Positions 50,370 to 62,017 of a DNA stretch of 64,000 bases are shown here, piece by piece. Made by a program: the position numbers and the translations under genes. Each line of letters opens with the position of its first letter. Position 1 is the stretch's first letter. Source of the DNA: Metridium senile (lineage: Eukaryota; Cnidaria; Anthozoa; Actiniaria; Metridiidae). The stretch is from contig OX459105.1 in assembly GCA_949775045.1 (NCBI GenBank), forward strand, positions 10,035,398 to 10,099,397, written 5' to 3'. Under the pieces are notes generated by a model, which was not told the DNA's origin, did not search any database, and saw only the letters and a program-made list of their open reading frames with translations.

Positions 50370-50615
50370 CATAATCATCGATCATTGTCATTGCTAATAT
50401 CATTAGTAAGTAAGTAAGTAAGTAAGTATGCTTTTTCAATCCTCTTGAATTAAAGGTTGAGTAATTACCATTTTGGGTATGATTTTTCAAAGTAACATTA
50501 CATGTAACTCATTATACTTGATATCATAATATCATCACTATAATCATATCATTATCATTATGATAAATCGTAATCATCACCTTTATTTTTAAAATTATAA
50601 TTGTCTGGATATCAG

Positions 50616-53316
50616 TTATTGTCCAAACTTGAGAGTGACATTTTCACCTATAAGAAAGAAAGGAGCCCAGTACATGGGGTCGCTGTTGTCTTTTCTGATA
50701 TCTTTCATAGCTTTATCAAGACTTACACTGGCTTTTTCACCTCGACACAGACATTCATAAAAACTGACCATGAAACTAAGCGTCACATAGTCATTAATGG
50801 CCCAGAGAGAAGCCACAACTGCACGTGCTCCAGCTGCAAGGAAGGCTCGACTGAGCCCAACCACTCCTTCTGCTCGGATCTCTCCTCGGCCACTGTGACA
50901 ACAGCTAAGTACAACAAGTTGGGCTTTAATACCAACTTGTTGCACTTCCTTCATGGTCAGCAGGTATTCCCGTTCTTCTGGAATGCCTTGTCTGTCATGC
51001 GAGGGGATAGGTGCCAGTGCAATTTCCCCGTTGTCAGGGCTTTCATGAGCAGCAATGTGAATAATGGCTACTCCCTCCTTCAGCTTTTTCAACACCACAT
51101 CTTTGGTGGCTTGTTCTCCTGTCAGTGATGTAATGTTGGGATTTGCAGTTCTGATTGATGCTTGTCCGAGTAAATTGGTAATACATGTAACCTCAATTTA
51201 GGCGGAAAATAGATTTCCAAATGTTGTTTTCTTTCCTCTAAACATGACTTCACCAACACTGGGATTGCCTACAATCAAGGCTCCTTGTTGACTGTGATGA
51301 TCTGCTGGACATTCTTGTAGAACTTTTAGTATTGATATTGATGGTACAAGACGAATACGTTTGGTCTCAGACAGATACTGTCCAGTGTTAGGATCTATAA
51401 GGGCAGCAAAGGGTACTGTATACATCTTGCCAGCAGGTACTATGACAATTTCGTCATGCTGTATATTTGACAGGACTGGAGCTACTAAGACATTGTACAA
51501 TACTTCAAGTTGGTGTGAGTCTTGCCCAGGCTCTTCCACACTAGTACCATCGCGAGATACAGATTCAGTCACGCCTTCACACTGTTGGTCTTTAGGTGTC
51601 ACGCAATCGTCCAGTGATCTGTTTTCACATTTCACCCCCTCTGTTATCTTCATATCTTCATATGCCCTTGCAACAGTGTCAGTAAAGAAACGATTAATAG
51701 TGTGTTCTTGTTTTTTTCTTCTTTTCTCCAAACAATGTTTCCACAGCAAAGACAAATTGTTGCTTGTCACTTTGTTTGAATTTCATTGAGTCTTTGAATA
51801 CGACCCATGCAGCCAGACTCTGATCTAGCAAGCGATAATGCAGTAGAGTGAAAGCATCGTTTGATAGAACATTTTCAACATCAGGATATGTCAGTGGTTG
51901 GGATGACAAGTATTCTTCTTGAGATATTCCATATTTAAAAATCAAACGATCACTCAAAGCACGGGCTCGTCACGGGCTCAGATACTAACAGAGCCTGTTG
52001 TGTTTGTTGTGTCTCAATAAATACAGTTGTGAGAAGTTTATAGGTGTCCATAAATGAATCAAAAATGGAAATGTTGAACTCATCACGACGTTTAAGTTGT
52101 GAAAACAAATAGTCAAAGCAATCTAGTGCCTTTTTCAAGTATTCCTCTGATTTAGCCATACAGCTCACATGTGCTTCTTGATCTTGATTGCCTTTGGTTA
52201 ATGAATAGTGTGCCTTACCTAATAGGTAGCATGCCTTTCCCTCGCGTTCTCTATTACCAATAGATAAGGCAATATGCAAGCTTTTCTCTAATATACTAAT
52301 GGCTTGTTGAAATTCACCATTATTAAAACGTAAAACTGCCAAATTATAATAGGCGAATGCCTCTACATACTTTTCATTTATTGTTTTAGCAATTATAAGG
52401 CTGTTATTAAAGTATTTGTGTGCTTCTTGGTATTGGTTAATGCCTATATAACAGTTCCCAGTGTTCAAATTGATAGTAGCTAATCTTTGTTTTTCATCCA
52501 GCTGTTCAGCAACTTTCAAGCTTTCCCAGTAACAGGAAATAGCATCTTGATGATTTCCAGAATCACTAAGAATATTACCAAGACTTCTATTACAGCTTGC
52601 TTGAAGACCTTTACGACCAATCTCTTTGGCTATAGTCAGGCTTTGTTGGTACAATTCTTGTGCCTTTTTCGTGTTTTTTAATGTTTTATGTATATTTCCT
52701 AAGTTATACAATGATGTAGCTTTTCCTAAGTTATTTCCAATTTTATCTTTAATCCTTAGACAGCCTTAGACTCTCTTCTTGAAAATGAATTGCATCATGG
52801 TATTTTCCTTGCTTCATGTATGAGATTGATAGATTTCCATAACATGATGCTAAACCTTCTTCATCTTCTAGTTGTTTATACATATCAATAGCTTTGTTAT
52901 ACCACTCCATGCTATTTTCATATTCATAAAGGTAATCATAAGCACTTCCAAGATTACTATAGGAGTCTGCTATCAGCTTTGAGTCATCAGTTTTTAATGC
53001 AATATCTAAGCCTAGTTTTGCATACTTCATACGATCATTATATTGTCCCAGTTGATAGTATGCATATTCTATACTAATGCACGTGTTACGCCAGTTCCTT
53101 ATCACCAGTCTCTCGCGCAATTTGTAGGGCTTTGTTATAATAATGCACAACTTCATGATAATTTCCAATTGACTTATAAAGCTTAGCTAGTAGATAAAGT
53201 GTATTTGTCTCTTCCTCTTTTGATCCATTGCTTCGTGCAATTTTCAGGGCTTTCTTAAAATATGTTATAGCCTCTTCATACTGACCATCTTCTTGTTTTG
53301 ATTCATTTAAATGAGC
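50616..53316 (-). pseudogene. Decayed tandem duplicate of the TPR-CHAT protease gene
   Basis: Collinear with 34919-37600 over its whole length, and homology continues about 250 bp past the stop (50370-50615 with 34680-34918). Lesions: a TAA at 51198-51200, in the region aligned with LPSAKMEA of the intact gene; a frameshift in a T tract near 51712; a CACGGGCTCGT duplication near 51965; a direct duplication (CCTTAGACAG) near 52757; and a frameshift near 53095. The 5' end is cut at a foldback (53319). His and Cys of the dyad remain (IIHIAAHES, LSCCHSGRG), though the Gly after His is Glu. The shared 3' flank and lack of a poly-A tract argue for segmental duplication, not retroposition. Confidence 0.9.
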
Positions 53317-53318
53317 AA

Positions 53319-53432
53319 CTTTATTAAATGAGCAACTGAGTAACTGAAATGAGCTGCTCATGAATAGTTCTAAGACGGCTCTATTGCTCATGAGCAGCTC
53401 ATTTCAGTTACTCAGTTGCTCATTTAATAAAG
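53319..53432. mobile_element. 114-bp near-perfect palindrome at the pseudogene's 5' break
   Basis: CTTTATTAAATGAGCAACTG .. TGAGCTGCTCATGA and its inverse form ~45-bp arms. Diverged GAGCAA/AATGAG copies continue to about 53545. Confidence 0.88.
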
Positions 53433-53606
53433 AATAAACGAACGAACGAATGAATGAATGAATGATTAACAAAATGAGCAAAAGAGTAACTCAAATGAGT
53501 AGTTCCGGGACGACTCAATTACTCATGAGCAGCTTATGCTTGCTCATATTAAACATTTCGTTCTCTTCGCCCTGTTCATTTGACAACTGACTCGTAAAGA
53601 GTAAAC

Positions 53607-54265
53607 ATGCCTAGCCCCAAACAGTGTCAATATTGTGGAAAACTATTTTCAAGATCATTTAACTTGATGCGTCATTTGGAAAATAGTTCGTGTAAAATGA
53701 AAAATAACATGGACTATGACAGTAGTGCCGAAGATGAAGAGCTCAGCGAAGTCGGAAGTTCTCAAGATGAATTCACAGAAGATGACGATTCTGATAATGA
53801 TGATTCCAGTGTTGAAAGTGAGTATAGTTCTGACACCGAAGCCGATGAGCTGTCGTGGTGCTGGCAAGTTCTTGTAAATGAAGCTGTTGAACGACATGAG
53901 GAAGAAAGAAGAGAACTGGTTGAGAAACTTGTATCTGATGGTGCAAGAAGAAGCAGATGCGAGACAAACTGCTAATGAGAAAATCCCTTCTATCGTCAGA
54001 AAAGAATTGAGAAATATATTAGTTGAAAAAATGGAATGGATTCATGCACTGAAAAAAGACTCATGCTTTCAAAAGATCATGAACACCAGAAAAGATTTGT
54101 TGGACACTGGAGATTATGAGTGGCTTGAAGCCACAAAACTTGCTATCCATCAAAGAAAATTTAATTCTTTTGAATGATTTAATTTCCCAATATTTAGAAG
54201 ATAATGAAAGTGAAATCAGCAGTGAAGACGATCCAACTGGAGTAGTTGTTAGAATATATGTATAG
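53607..54265 (+). pseudogene. C2H2-type zinc-finger ORF, twice frameshifted (transposon-associated type)
   Basis: It begins MPSPKQCQYCGKLFSRS with a single finger C-x2-C-x12-H-x5-C (fourth ligand Cys), then an acidic Ser/Asp stretch (SSQDEFTEDDDSDNDD), then a helical region (WQVLVNEAVERHEEERRELV). After a frameshift near 53940 it continues VQEEADARQTANEKIPSIVR .. LRNILVEKMEWIHALKKDS .. MNTRKDLL. After a second near 54165 it gives ILLNDLISQYLEDNESEI to a TAG at 54263-54265. I recall this finger plus acidic plus 'LKKD..RKFLL' layout as highly multicopy in cnidarian genomes and probably mobile-element borne, but no transposase is adjacent. Confidence 0.65.
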
Positions 54266-54406
54266 ATATATTAAGACTGCTCTAGCCTTTTTAACAAGTT
54301 TTTTTTATTTTTTTATATATGTTTGTCAAATCGTAAAATCTGGTGTATCCAGAATGTTGTAAACAGAAATGTTTCTTTTAAACGTTTAACTTATTACAGC
54401 TAGCAG

Positions 54407-55100
54407 TAATCGGATTACAACCCTGCACATAGAATATATAAATTTTATATTTTGTCGTGACATTCGGCTTAATAAACGTTGTTAGATCACTTGAATGTTT
54501 TACATAATATCCAGTAATCAAGCTTCCTACTAGACAGTAAAACGTAACTATGAACAGTTCATTGCATCAAAATTCTGATTTATCAATTTAATTAAAAAAA
54601 AACAATCTTTTTTTTTCTTTCTCCTCGATGAACATGCGTTAAAATTTTAATGTCTGTAATCGGATTAGGTTCCTGGACATGTAAACATTCGAGTCATAGG
54701 ATGTAGAAAGTCGACATATCATGTACAAAAATATTCTTACACAACTTTCAATAATCGGATTACCTACATGCCTGGACAGACAATAACATCGGATTACGTT
54801 TCTCTGTCAAGATTACCCCCTCCGTATCTGATGAGGAGGGGTAGTCTTAGTTCATTGATTACATTCCATCTGATGATGACAGACATTTTCCTTGCATACT
54901 AGATCTCCGACTATCCCCTCCCCAAAAAGTAGAGGGGTCGGGGGATGCGCTATATAGGCCCGGTAAAAAGTCCACATGCAAAGCTAAGGTCACGCGTCTT
55001 ACATGAACTACGCGCTTTTATTAATACTTATGTTATTATCTGACCCTCCCCTCCCCTATTACTTTCTGACCCTCCCCTCCCCTCTCAGATAATCGGATTA
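54407..55100. promoter_or_regulatory. Cluster of four TAATCGGATTA palindromic sites
   Basis: Exact TAATCGGATTA at 54407-54417, 54657-54667, 54752-54762 and 55090-55100, plus ACATCGGATTA at 54786-54796. The 11-mer equals the P3 site for dimers of K50 paired-class homeodomains (TAATCYGATTA in reverse). Short shared flanks such as CCTGGACA after two sites mean it could instead be a degenerate repeat family. Confidence 0.5.
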
Positions 55101-55394
55101 GGACTGTCCAACCTCTGGGGGTCAAAGTCCAATAGACCACCCCTCCCTAGCTGGCGCCATATCGGGGCTGTAAACTACTTCAATAAATTAAATCTTAAAC
55201 ACTTTATCATAAAAGACGAAAATAATATTGATTATGCCAGAATTTATTGAAAAATTTAGGGTGAAAAGTTTAAAAAAAATTGTAACATCTCTTCAATAGT
55301 CATACGTCCAAATCAAAACACGCGGGAAAATTCCCGCCAATTTTGTAAGCGGACGCGTTTGCATATCCGGGAGACCTTGCTTCGCAAAGAGAAA
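55101..55394. other. Gene-free stretch
   Basis: C/T-rich CCCTCCCCTCCCC repeats precede it (55025-55085); no gene seen. Confidence 0.4.
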
Positions 55395-56083
55395 GAAATA
55401 CTCTTCATTTTGAAGGAAATTGAAGTTTATTTATCGCAATAAGATCGAGTCTGGAAAAACGGAAAAATCTCTTCTTACATCAAGATCTACCTATACTCTA
55501 CCCACACCTAGGACCAACTACGGAAAATTTAATATCAAGTTCTCGGGCTGTAAATTATGGAATAAGTTAGATGAAAGCTTAAAATGCTTAAGTAAGGAAA
55601 ACTTTAGACAAAAACTAAAAGATCACTTTCTTGACCTTAATTCTGATTGCTTAATTTGCTTGTTCGCGTGGTGCGCTAAGTCCCATGAACATATGATTAT
55701 GGTGCGTTTGCGTATGTATGCATATTTATGTATATGCATATGTATGTGTATATTTCTGTATCGATTTACTGTATGTTATTGTTAATAGTCTCTCAACCAA
55801 ATTATAAATATCCATTTACCTTGATTCATTTTTTGTAAAACTTTTTCTTCTATATGTAATTATTCTTTTATTTCTACTTTACTTTATTTTATTTAACATC
55901 TTTATAGTCTGCTTCGTTATTTCTGCAATTTATTATATATATATATATAAGCTGTCTACCTAGGCTAACCTGCAAAGGTTATTGTAGATAGCCTGCATCT
56001 AAACAAGTTTTAATATTTATACATGTATAAATTGTAATCTTATGTAAAAAATGATGCTAAATAAAAATATCTGTATCTGTATC
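55395..56083 (+). mobile_element. 5'-truncated LINE: ORF2 C-terminus plus 3' UTR with (TATCTG)n tail
   Basis: The 55420-55785 frame contains STYTLPTPRTNYGKFNIKFS GCKLWNKLDESLKCLS and FRQKLKDHFL, the conserved tail of Jockey/CR1-like ORF2 proteins. The UTR ends ATGCTAAATAAAAATATCTG TATCTGTATCT at about 56083, a typical LINE tail. Confidence 0.82.
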
Positions 56084-57000
56084 TTACATATCATGCCTTT
56101 GACTTCAAAGCAAAACTGACGTCGTCTTTGAATTACAAGGAAGGATTATGGAGCAAAAAAACAACTATTTTTCAACATGTTTGTCGAGAAATTTGGATGT
56201 TTGCCGAAGACATGCAACCTTCAACCGATAAAAAAGCAAAAGATCGACGAAATACACTAGAAGATGACTTCAATTGCTGATATTCAAAGTTTGAAATCTA
56301 TTTGACTGTTGAAGAAGATCGAGAAAGGTTGAACTTTTTTACACGTCAAGAACTGATTTTGAACGATAATACCTGTGTTGTAAAATTTCAAGTTTTGCAT
56401 GTTATGGACGTCCACTTTTGCTTTCTATTAGCAATACATCGATAAAAACAATTATAAAGAGCATTACAGAGGTATTTTCATCGGCTGTTCAAAAGACAAG
56501 GTACGAAATTATGTAAATTAGCATGTTAGATCAGTTTATTTTTAAATATTTTAGTCGAAATATATATAATTAATTTCTTTAACAATTAAACAACAAACGA
56601 ACTCTATTTTGCCGAAGTCACGTTCCAAGGTAAACCAAGGCCACATATTTAATTGTGATCTTGTTTTAGTTAAAAGATATATCAATTGGATTTCTTCCCT
56701 TAACAATTCTCTCTTCTCGGCATCTGATTAGCTAATGAGCTGAATTCGGCCTGGCCATTTCCCTTTTATACCGGAACTTGCTGTTTAAGAAAAATTTTAA
56801 ACATTCAATTTTCAAAAAGTACCAAATTTGCTATGGCATGTCTACTTGACCTTGCGTGCTCACAGCCTTTCACATTCCAGAGACAGCGAAGTGTTCACCA
56901 TCTATACAACCAAACAATTATACAGGTGTATACTCAAAACAATTCACATTAGTATGGTATAAGACGATGAAATATTATTATAGTAATTTTTTTAGGTTTT
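56084..57000. other. Gene-free stretch
   Basis: No supported gene or clear repeat. Confidence 0.4.
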
Positions 57001-57004
57001 CAGA

Positions 57005-57196
57005 ATGTCGGTGAACTGGTAACGGACTGTCGGCGAACTGGTATTATAGTGTCGGCATATCGACTCGAGTGTCGGCGAACTTTTTGTCGGCGAACTGCCA
57101 TGTCGGCTAAACGACTCGTTACCCTCTATAGCGGTGAAATAGAGCACACGTAAGTCTCTCTCAACATCACACGTGCTCTATTTCAGCGGTAGAGTC
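57005..57196 (+). repeat. TGTCGGCGAACTG short repeats followed by a hairpin
   Basis: TGTCGG(C/T)GAACT occurs about six times at 57006-57110. Then GTGAAATAGAGCACACGT and ACACGTGCTCTATTTC form a hairpin at 57130-57180. Confidence 0.7.
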
Positions 57197-57401
57197 ATAT
57201 GAAACTTTCTTCTATCGTTTAAACGGCATTATTGTTGCTATTAAAGTATAGAAAATGTCAATGGAATATTATTTACAGAGAAAAATTTAATTATAGCAAT
57301 ATAGAAACGTTTTCTACCAAAGGTCATCATCAGGCCTTCATGATATCAATTATTCGTCTTTTTTTTAAGAAAAGAAAATGTCCTATAGCTATACAGCTTT
57401 G

Positions 57402-59312
57402 TTGCCCAGTTTCGTGACACTCCAGTTTGTAAATACAATATCTTTTCTACGGAGAAAAATAAGTCTATGAAATTTTGTCATTCAAAGGCAAATTTATCAG
57501 GTAAAATAATGATGTACATACTTTCTTGGAATCTTTTAATTTGATAAAATAAAATGAATATGCCGACGGTAACTTAGGTACCCAGTTTCGTGACAGCTGG
57601 CCCAGTTTCGTGACACATTGTAAAATTGCATTGTTTTCAAAGTAATTCACAACAAAATTCGATAAAACAAATCCAAAACATATTTTCTTACCTTAAACTA
57701 TATTTTGCGCTAATATTTAGATTGTTCCTTATTTTATTTTTTGAGGATTTTGGAATATGTAAATATTTGAAATGTTTCAAAGTTTGCTACATATCAACTT
57801 AATTTGCATAGAAAAGATCTGCAAAGGCGACTTTATCTGCCGTAGTGTTCCATAGCAAAAGCAAAACACGTGCGAGTGGTTTGTTTACGTTACCAGTCTC
57901 TTTAGGAGGAATACTTTCGCAAAGCATCATGGATTTATGGCAGCGATGGGCCATGGTGAATTTTAAATTTAATTTCGTTTTTGAAAAAAAATATCATGGC
58001 AGCGATGGGCCAATGGGCAATTTCATTTTGATTTCATTTCATTTTAAAATGAATTTGTTTTGTTTTTGTTTTTAGTTTAGATTAAATTTGTTTTCACTTT
58101 ATTAACAAAGTGATTTGAATTTTATTTTTATTTTTTTTATAATTTTTTTTTTTATAATTTTTTTCCGAAAAAAAAAGAAAAATCATAAGAATTCCATGTG
58201 GCAGCGATGGGCCACCATAAACCACTAAACAAACAGAATTCATAACATGTGTGTTTTCAAACAATTTCCCTAATCTTAAAACGAACTAAATATTATGCGT
58301 TTAATATTTTTGCAAATATCAAAATTGCTGAACATTCAAGGGTCCTAGAATGAAGTTACATTCTCTAGCTATTGTCAGTACAAATCTTGTCTTTGTTTTT
58401 TGAGAATACAGTAGAGTATTTTTAAATAGGTTCTTATTTCTGTGTGAAAAAAAAAAAAAAATCCAGCTAGAAAACAAAATGGTAACCAGCCTATTTTTCA
58501 ATCATCCCCACACCTCCACCCACCACCACCACACACACCACCACCACCACCACCACATTAACATATACATTAACATATAAATGTAACAACAATTTTAATT
58601 TGGATCCCTGGTCTTTGAAAGTCATATTATTATATTGTTCAAAACATTAGATCAATTCTGACCAAAGCATGCAAAGGGGATATTGCCAAGCAATTGGGGC
58701 TCTGCCCTGTGTCTTTATCCCTGCCACTGTGGCAAATTCATTAAAATAAAATAAAAAAAGCAAACTGTATGTATGCTAATACAAACATATTAACCTCTTG
58801 CACTTTATTTTTTTTATTACATCAATAAATTCAGTTGCACTTTTATTTGCACAGCAATGGCAAGCTCCTATTTTTCCAAACATGATTCAGTCTTGATCAC
58901 TTATATGATTTTAGAAAATAAGAACCTGTTTTTCATTTTCTAGGCTAAATAGGTTCTTGTTCATAGGACCGGGGTCTAAATGACAACTTTTAGGGTAACA
59001 GGTTCTTAATTTTCAGGTTCTTACTTGCGGGTTTTTACTGTATACGATGTAAATCCATCTTTTTCGAGCCCATGTCAGTTTACTGCGCAGTAAAAGTCAT
59101 ACATTTTAGCCAGGAAACCTCCACTACTCTGTCAACAATTGCTTCTCTTCGAAGAATCCGTGCACGTAAAAGCCCGTCAAAACATGCATACTGAAGCTAA
59201 ATGTTCAGAGTTTTCTCTGAAGTCTTTGTTTTTTTTGAAATATTAAATAGCCGTCACTAAAAACATGTTATATTTGTTTGTGTCACGATACTGATACTGT
59301 CACCAAACTGGG
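57402..59312. other. Possible 1.9-kb element bounded by inverted GTTGCCCAGTTT
   Basis: GTTGCCCAGTTTCGTGACAC at 57402-57421 and the inverse (TGTCACCAAACTGGGCAAC) ending at 59312. CCCAGTTTCGTGACA recurs inside at 57579 and 57600. Inside are three TGGCAGCGATGGGCCA motifs (57938, 57995, 58200), a CAC microsatellite (58501-58557) and an AGGTTCTTA block (58920-59040). No transposase seen. Confidence 0.4.
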
Positions 59313-59324
59313 CAACATACTGAG

Positions 59325-59790
59325 AGGGACATGGGGGGTCTCGAGCACCGCAACACCGCAAAAAAAAAAAACGTTCCACACCGCAACACCGCAAAAAAAA
59401 AAAAAAAAACATTCAACACCGCAACAGCGCAACAAAAACAAAAATAAATAATAAACGTACCACAATTTTCACATGATATACAAAACTTTAAATGAAAAAG
59501 TAAATTTAAGTACATGGCTTTTAATGCAATTTTGAATTACTAGAAAACTGATACTACAGCAGAAAGCTACAGCGAAAGGTAAAAATAGCATATTGCAACA
59601 ATGCAGGACCTTTTAGACCGATGACAACCAATAAGCTAAGCAAACAAATTTCTGTTTCACCAGACACCGCACATAAAATAACGTAAACACCGCATATCGC
59701 AAGGTTTGTCATCACCACAATTTTTGAGCCTCGTTCACCGCATTTAATTAAAAAAAGGCCAACACCGCAACACCGCAAACCCCCATGTCC
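59325..59790. mobile_element. Element with GGGACATGGGGG ends and CAACACCGCAA repeats
   Basis: GGGACATGGGGGGTC at the left and ACCCCCATGTCCC at the right, with CACCGCAACACCGCAA motifs beside both ends. Long A tracts (59359, 59393) interrupt the left side. Confidence 0.6.
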
Positions 59791-60109
59791 CCTTCCATAC
59801 TGACTAACGATAATGTGATCATTTTAAAGGATATTATTTCTTATTCCTATATACAAATATATGATACAAAGAGAACAGTCTAGCACTATAAGTGCACATA
59901 TAGTCCAGTCATTATACGGACTGACCCAATCATTAATTGCAACAGAAGGTTTTTCTTCACAATCCGACCTGGGATAATATTTAGAGCAACATATTAAAAA
60001 TCATATTGAATCTATGCAGGGGAACATCCTGAAAATCGCCTTTCTTTTCGTTGTAAGAAAACGAGGCTATTGTATGCTTGCTTTTTATGGTTTTCTTTTC
60101 CTATTCGTT

Positions 60110-60485
60110 TGTGAACATCACGCAAGATAGCGATGTTTTAAGGTTAGTAATCGGGGTAACTTTTAGTTTTTTCCGTTTCAAGTATATTTTTCAATGCTTT
60201 TCTGTGACATAAAGAGAATGGTGGAATGAAACACGTGATCGTACGTGTCCTGCAAAGGGCCTATTATTGAACTATAAGGTCTTATTGGCCTGATTAGTAT
60301 TGTATTATTATTTGGGCCAATTTTATGCGAACAGCTTATCTCTGAAATACAAACTATTAAATGGTTCAAATTTGTACAATTTGCACTCTAATGAATAGCC
60401 TCAATAGCTTATATTGATGAAGAACAAAGAAAATTAGGGAGGAGGGAGAAAAAATAGTATAAAATTTGGGAGGAAGGGTATTTTA
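60110..60485 (+). repeat. ~375-bp dispersed repeat, copy 1
   Basis: CCGTTTCAAGTATATTTTTC, CCTGCAAAGGGCCTATTATT, GGGCCAATTTTATGCGAACA and TATAAAATTTGGGAGGAAGG occur in the same order and strand at 63560-63930. Confidence 0.9.
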
Positions 60486-60555
60486 AGTAAGAGTTACATA
60501 CCGAGAATGGAGGCTATATATAAGCCATATATATATCCCGCGGGCCGCAGGCTTA

Positions 60556-62017
60556 AGGGATATATATATCTTATTAGACAGCTTGATGTGTAATATGGCT
60601 GGAAACGCTGTATTTTGACGAGCCTACGGGCGAGTCAAAATGCAAGTTAACGAGTAAAATATTTAGGTCTTATTAACCGAGCGCGAGGTCTGTACGGGAG
60701 AATCTTGACTGAGGTCTGTACCCGACCGAAGTCAAGATTCTCCCGTACAGACCGAGCAAGCTCGGTTAATAAGGGTTTTATTATATGGCCACAATTATTT
60801 TCGATAAAAAAGTAATAATTTTTTTGATATTTTACGACGCGCGTACGTTGCTTTCAAATGGCTTCCCAGTAGTTTTACTGAAAAAGAGCGGGTTGTCAGA
60901 AACCGGTTTTCATTCAGCATGTAACATCTACTTCAACAAACTTACAGTAGTTTTAAGGCAAAAATATCAAAATTACCGCAGCTTTCTTCATCATTCCAAT
61001 CAAAAATCGTTTAAAGACAAAGGCTTTTGTTTATATCTCTACATCAAAGAAAGTCAAGAAACAAAAAACAAGTTTTACGTGAGGATTTTAGCTGACAAGT
61101 GAACCACGATGGATGTTGAAACGAGTTGAAATTCGTCGGTCTTGTGGACGTTTGCATCGAGAAAAAAAGCCTATACGAAAGCTTTTTTTCGATAAATATT
61201 AATAAGAACTTTAAGCGAAATCACCGTCAACTGTTGAAGGAATTTATTTGTCTGTGTCGTACTTTATGAAGAAGATGAAAGCATGATGATCGCTGAGAGA
61301 ACTTTGAATCGAGAAAAACGATTTTTGAACCTTTTTATGCAGAGAAAGAAAGACAAGAACACTTCCTGACTTCGAAAACGTTGTTGACTTTGTAGACAAA
61401 CTTATCGTGCATTTTACAGCTTTTTAAAAGTATGAAATAAAGTACTGAAAAGCAACGATATATTTCTCAACAAAAGATAGCTCAACTCACCGCCGTGTTG
61501 TTTACAAGGAAAGATAAAAACTAAAAGTATGCTTTTCAACTATTATTGAGGTATGTGAACGAGCTTTATATTCTTTAGAGAATTAAAATAAAATCCTTTT
61601 GTGTATTCTCTCGTGAGTTTCTGCAATTTGATTTGATTTTCTCAACTTTTGCTTGTTAAAATGTATGTATAAAAAACAACCAATGCTCGCCATCTATAGC
61701 CTTTGATTTTCTCTCTCAGTGGGTTTTTGTTTATTTTACTGCATTTTGTCAATGTTTTGGTCAATTCAGGATAGTACAAACGTTTCTCCTGCTATTTTTG
61801 TTTGATAAATTACCGTAATAAACAATTACCTAAGAAGATTTTTCAATTTTTTCAAATATTAATATCTACCTAGGAAAATCTAGACCGGAGCGAAATCGAA
61901 TTCAACCAATCAGATTGCTCAATTTACTAGTGTCCAGACTCCAAGATACACGGTCATGTAATAACCAGCCATATTATACATCAAACTGTTTAATAAGTTA
62001 TTTATTATCCAATCAAA
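60556..62017. mobile_element. ~1.46-kb TIR element with internal hairpin
   Basis: ATCTTATTAGACAGCTTGAT .. GTAATATGGCTGG (60560-60604) pairs with CCAGCCATATTATACATCAA .. ACTGTTTAATAAG (61966-62002). A strong hairpin at 60668-60775 has CTTATTAACCGAGC/GCTCGGTTAATAAG ends and GGTCTGTACGGGAGAATCTT arms. A 105-codon frame at 60785-61102 begins with ATG but shows no recognisable domain, so it is not called as a gene. Confidence 0.65.

Noticed and set aside
60785..61102. 105-codon + frame as a gene
   Set aside because: Lies inside a TIR element with no recognisable domain or coding signature; kept only as a question in the findings.
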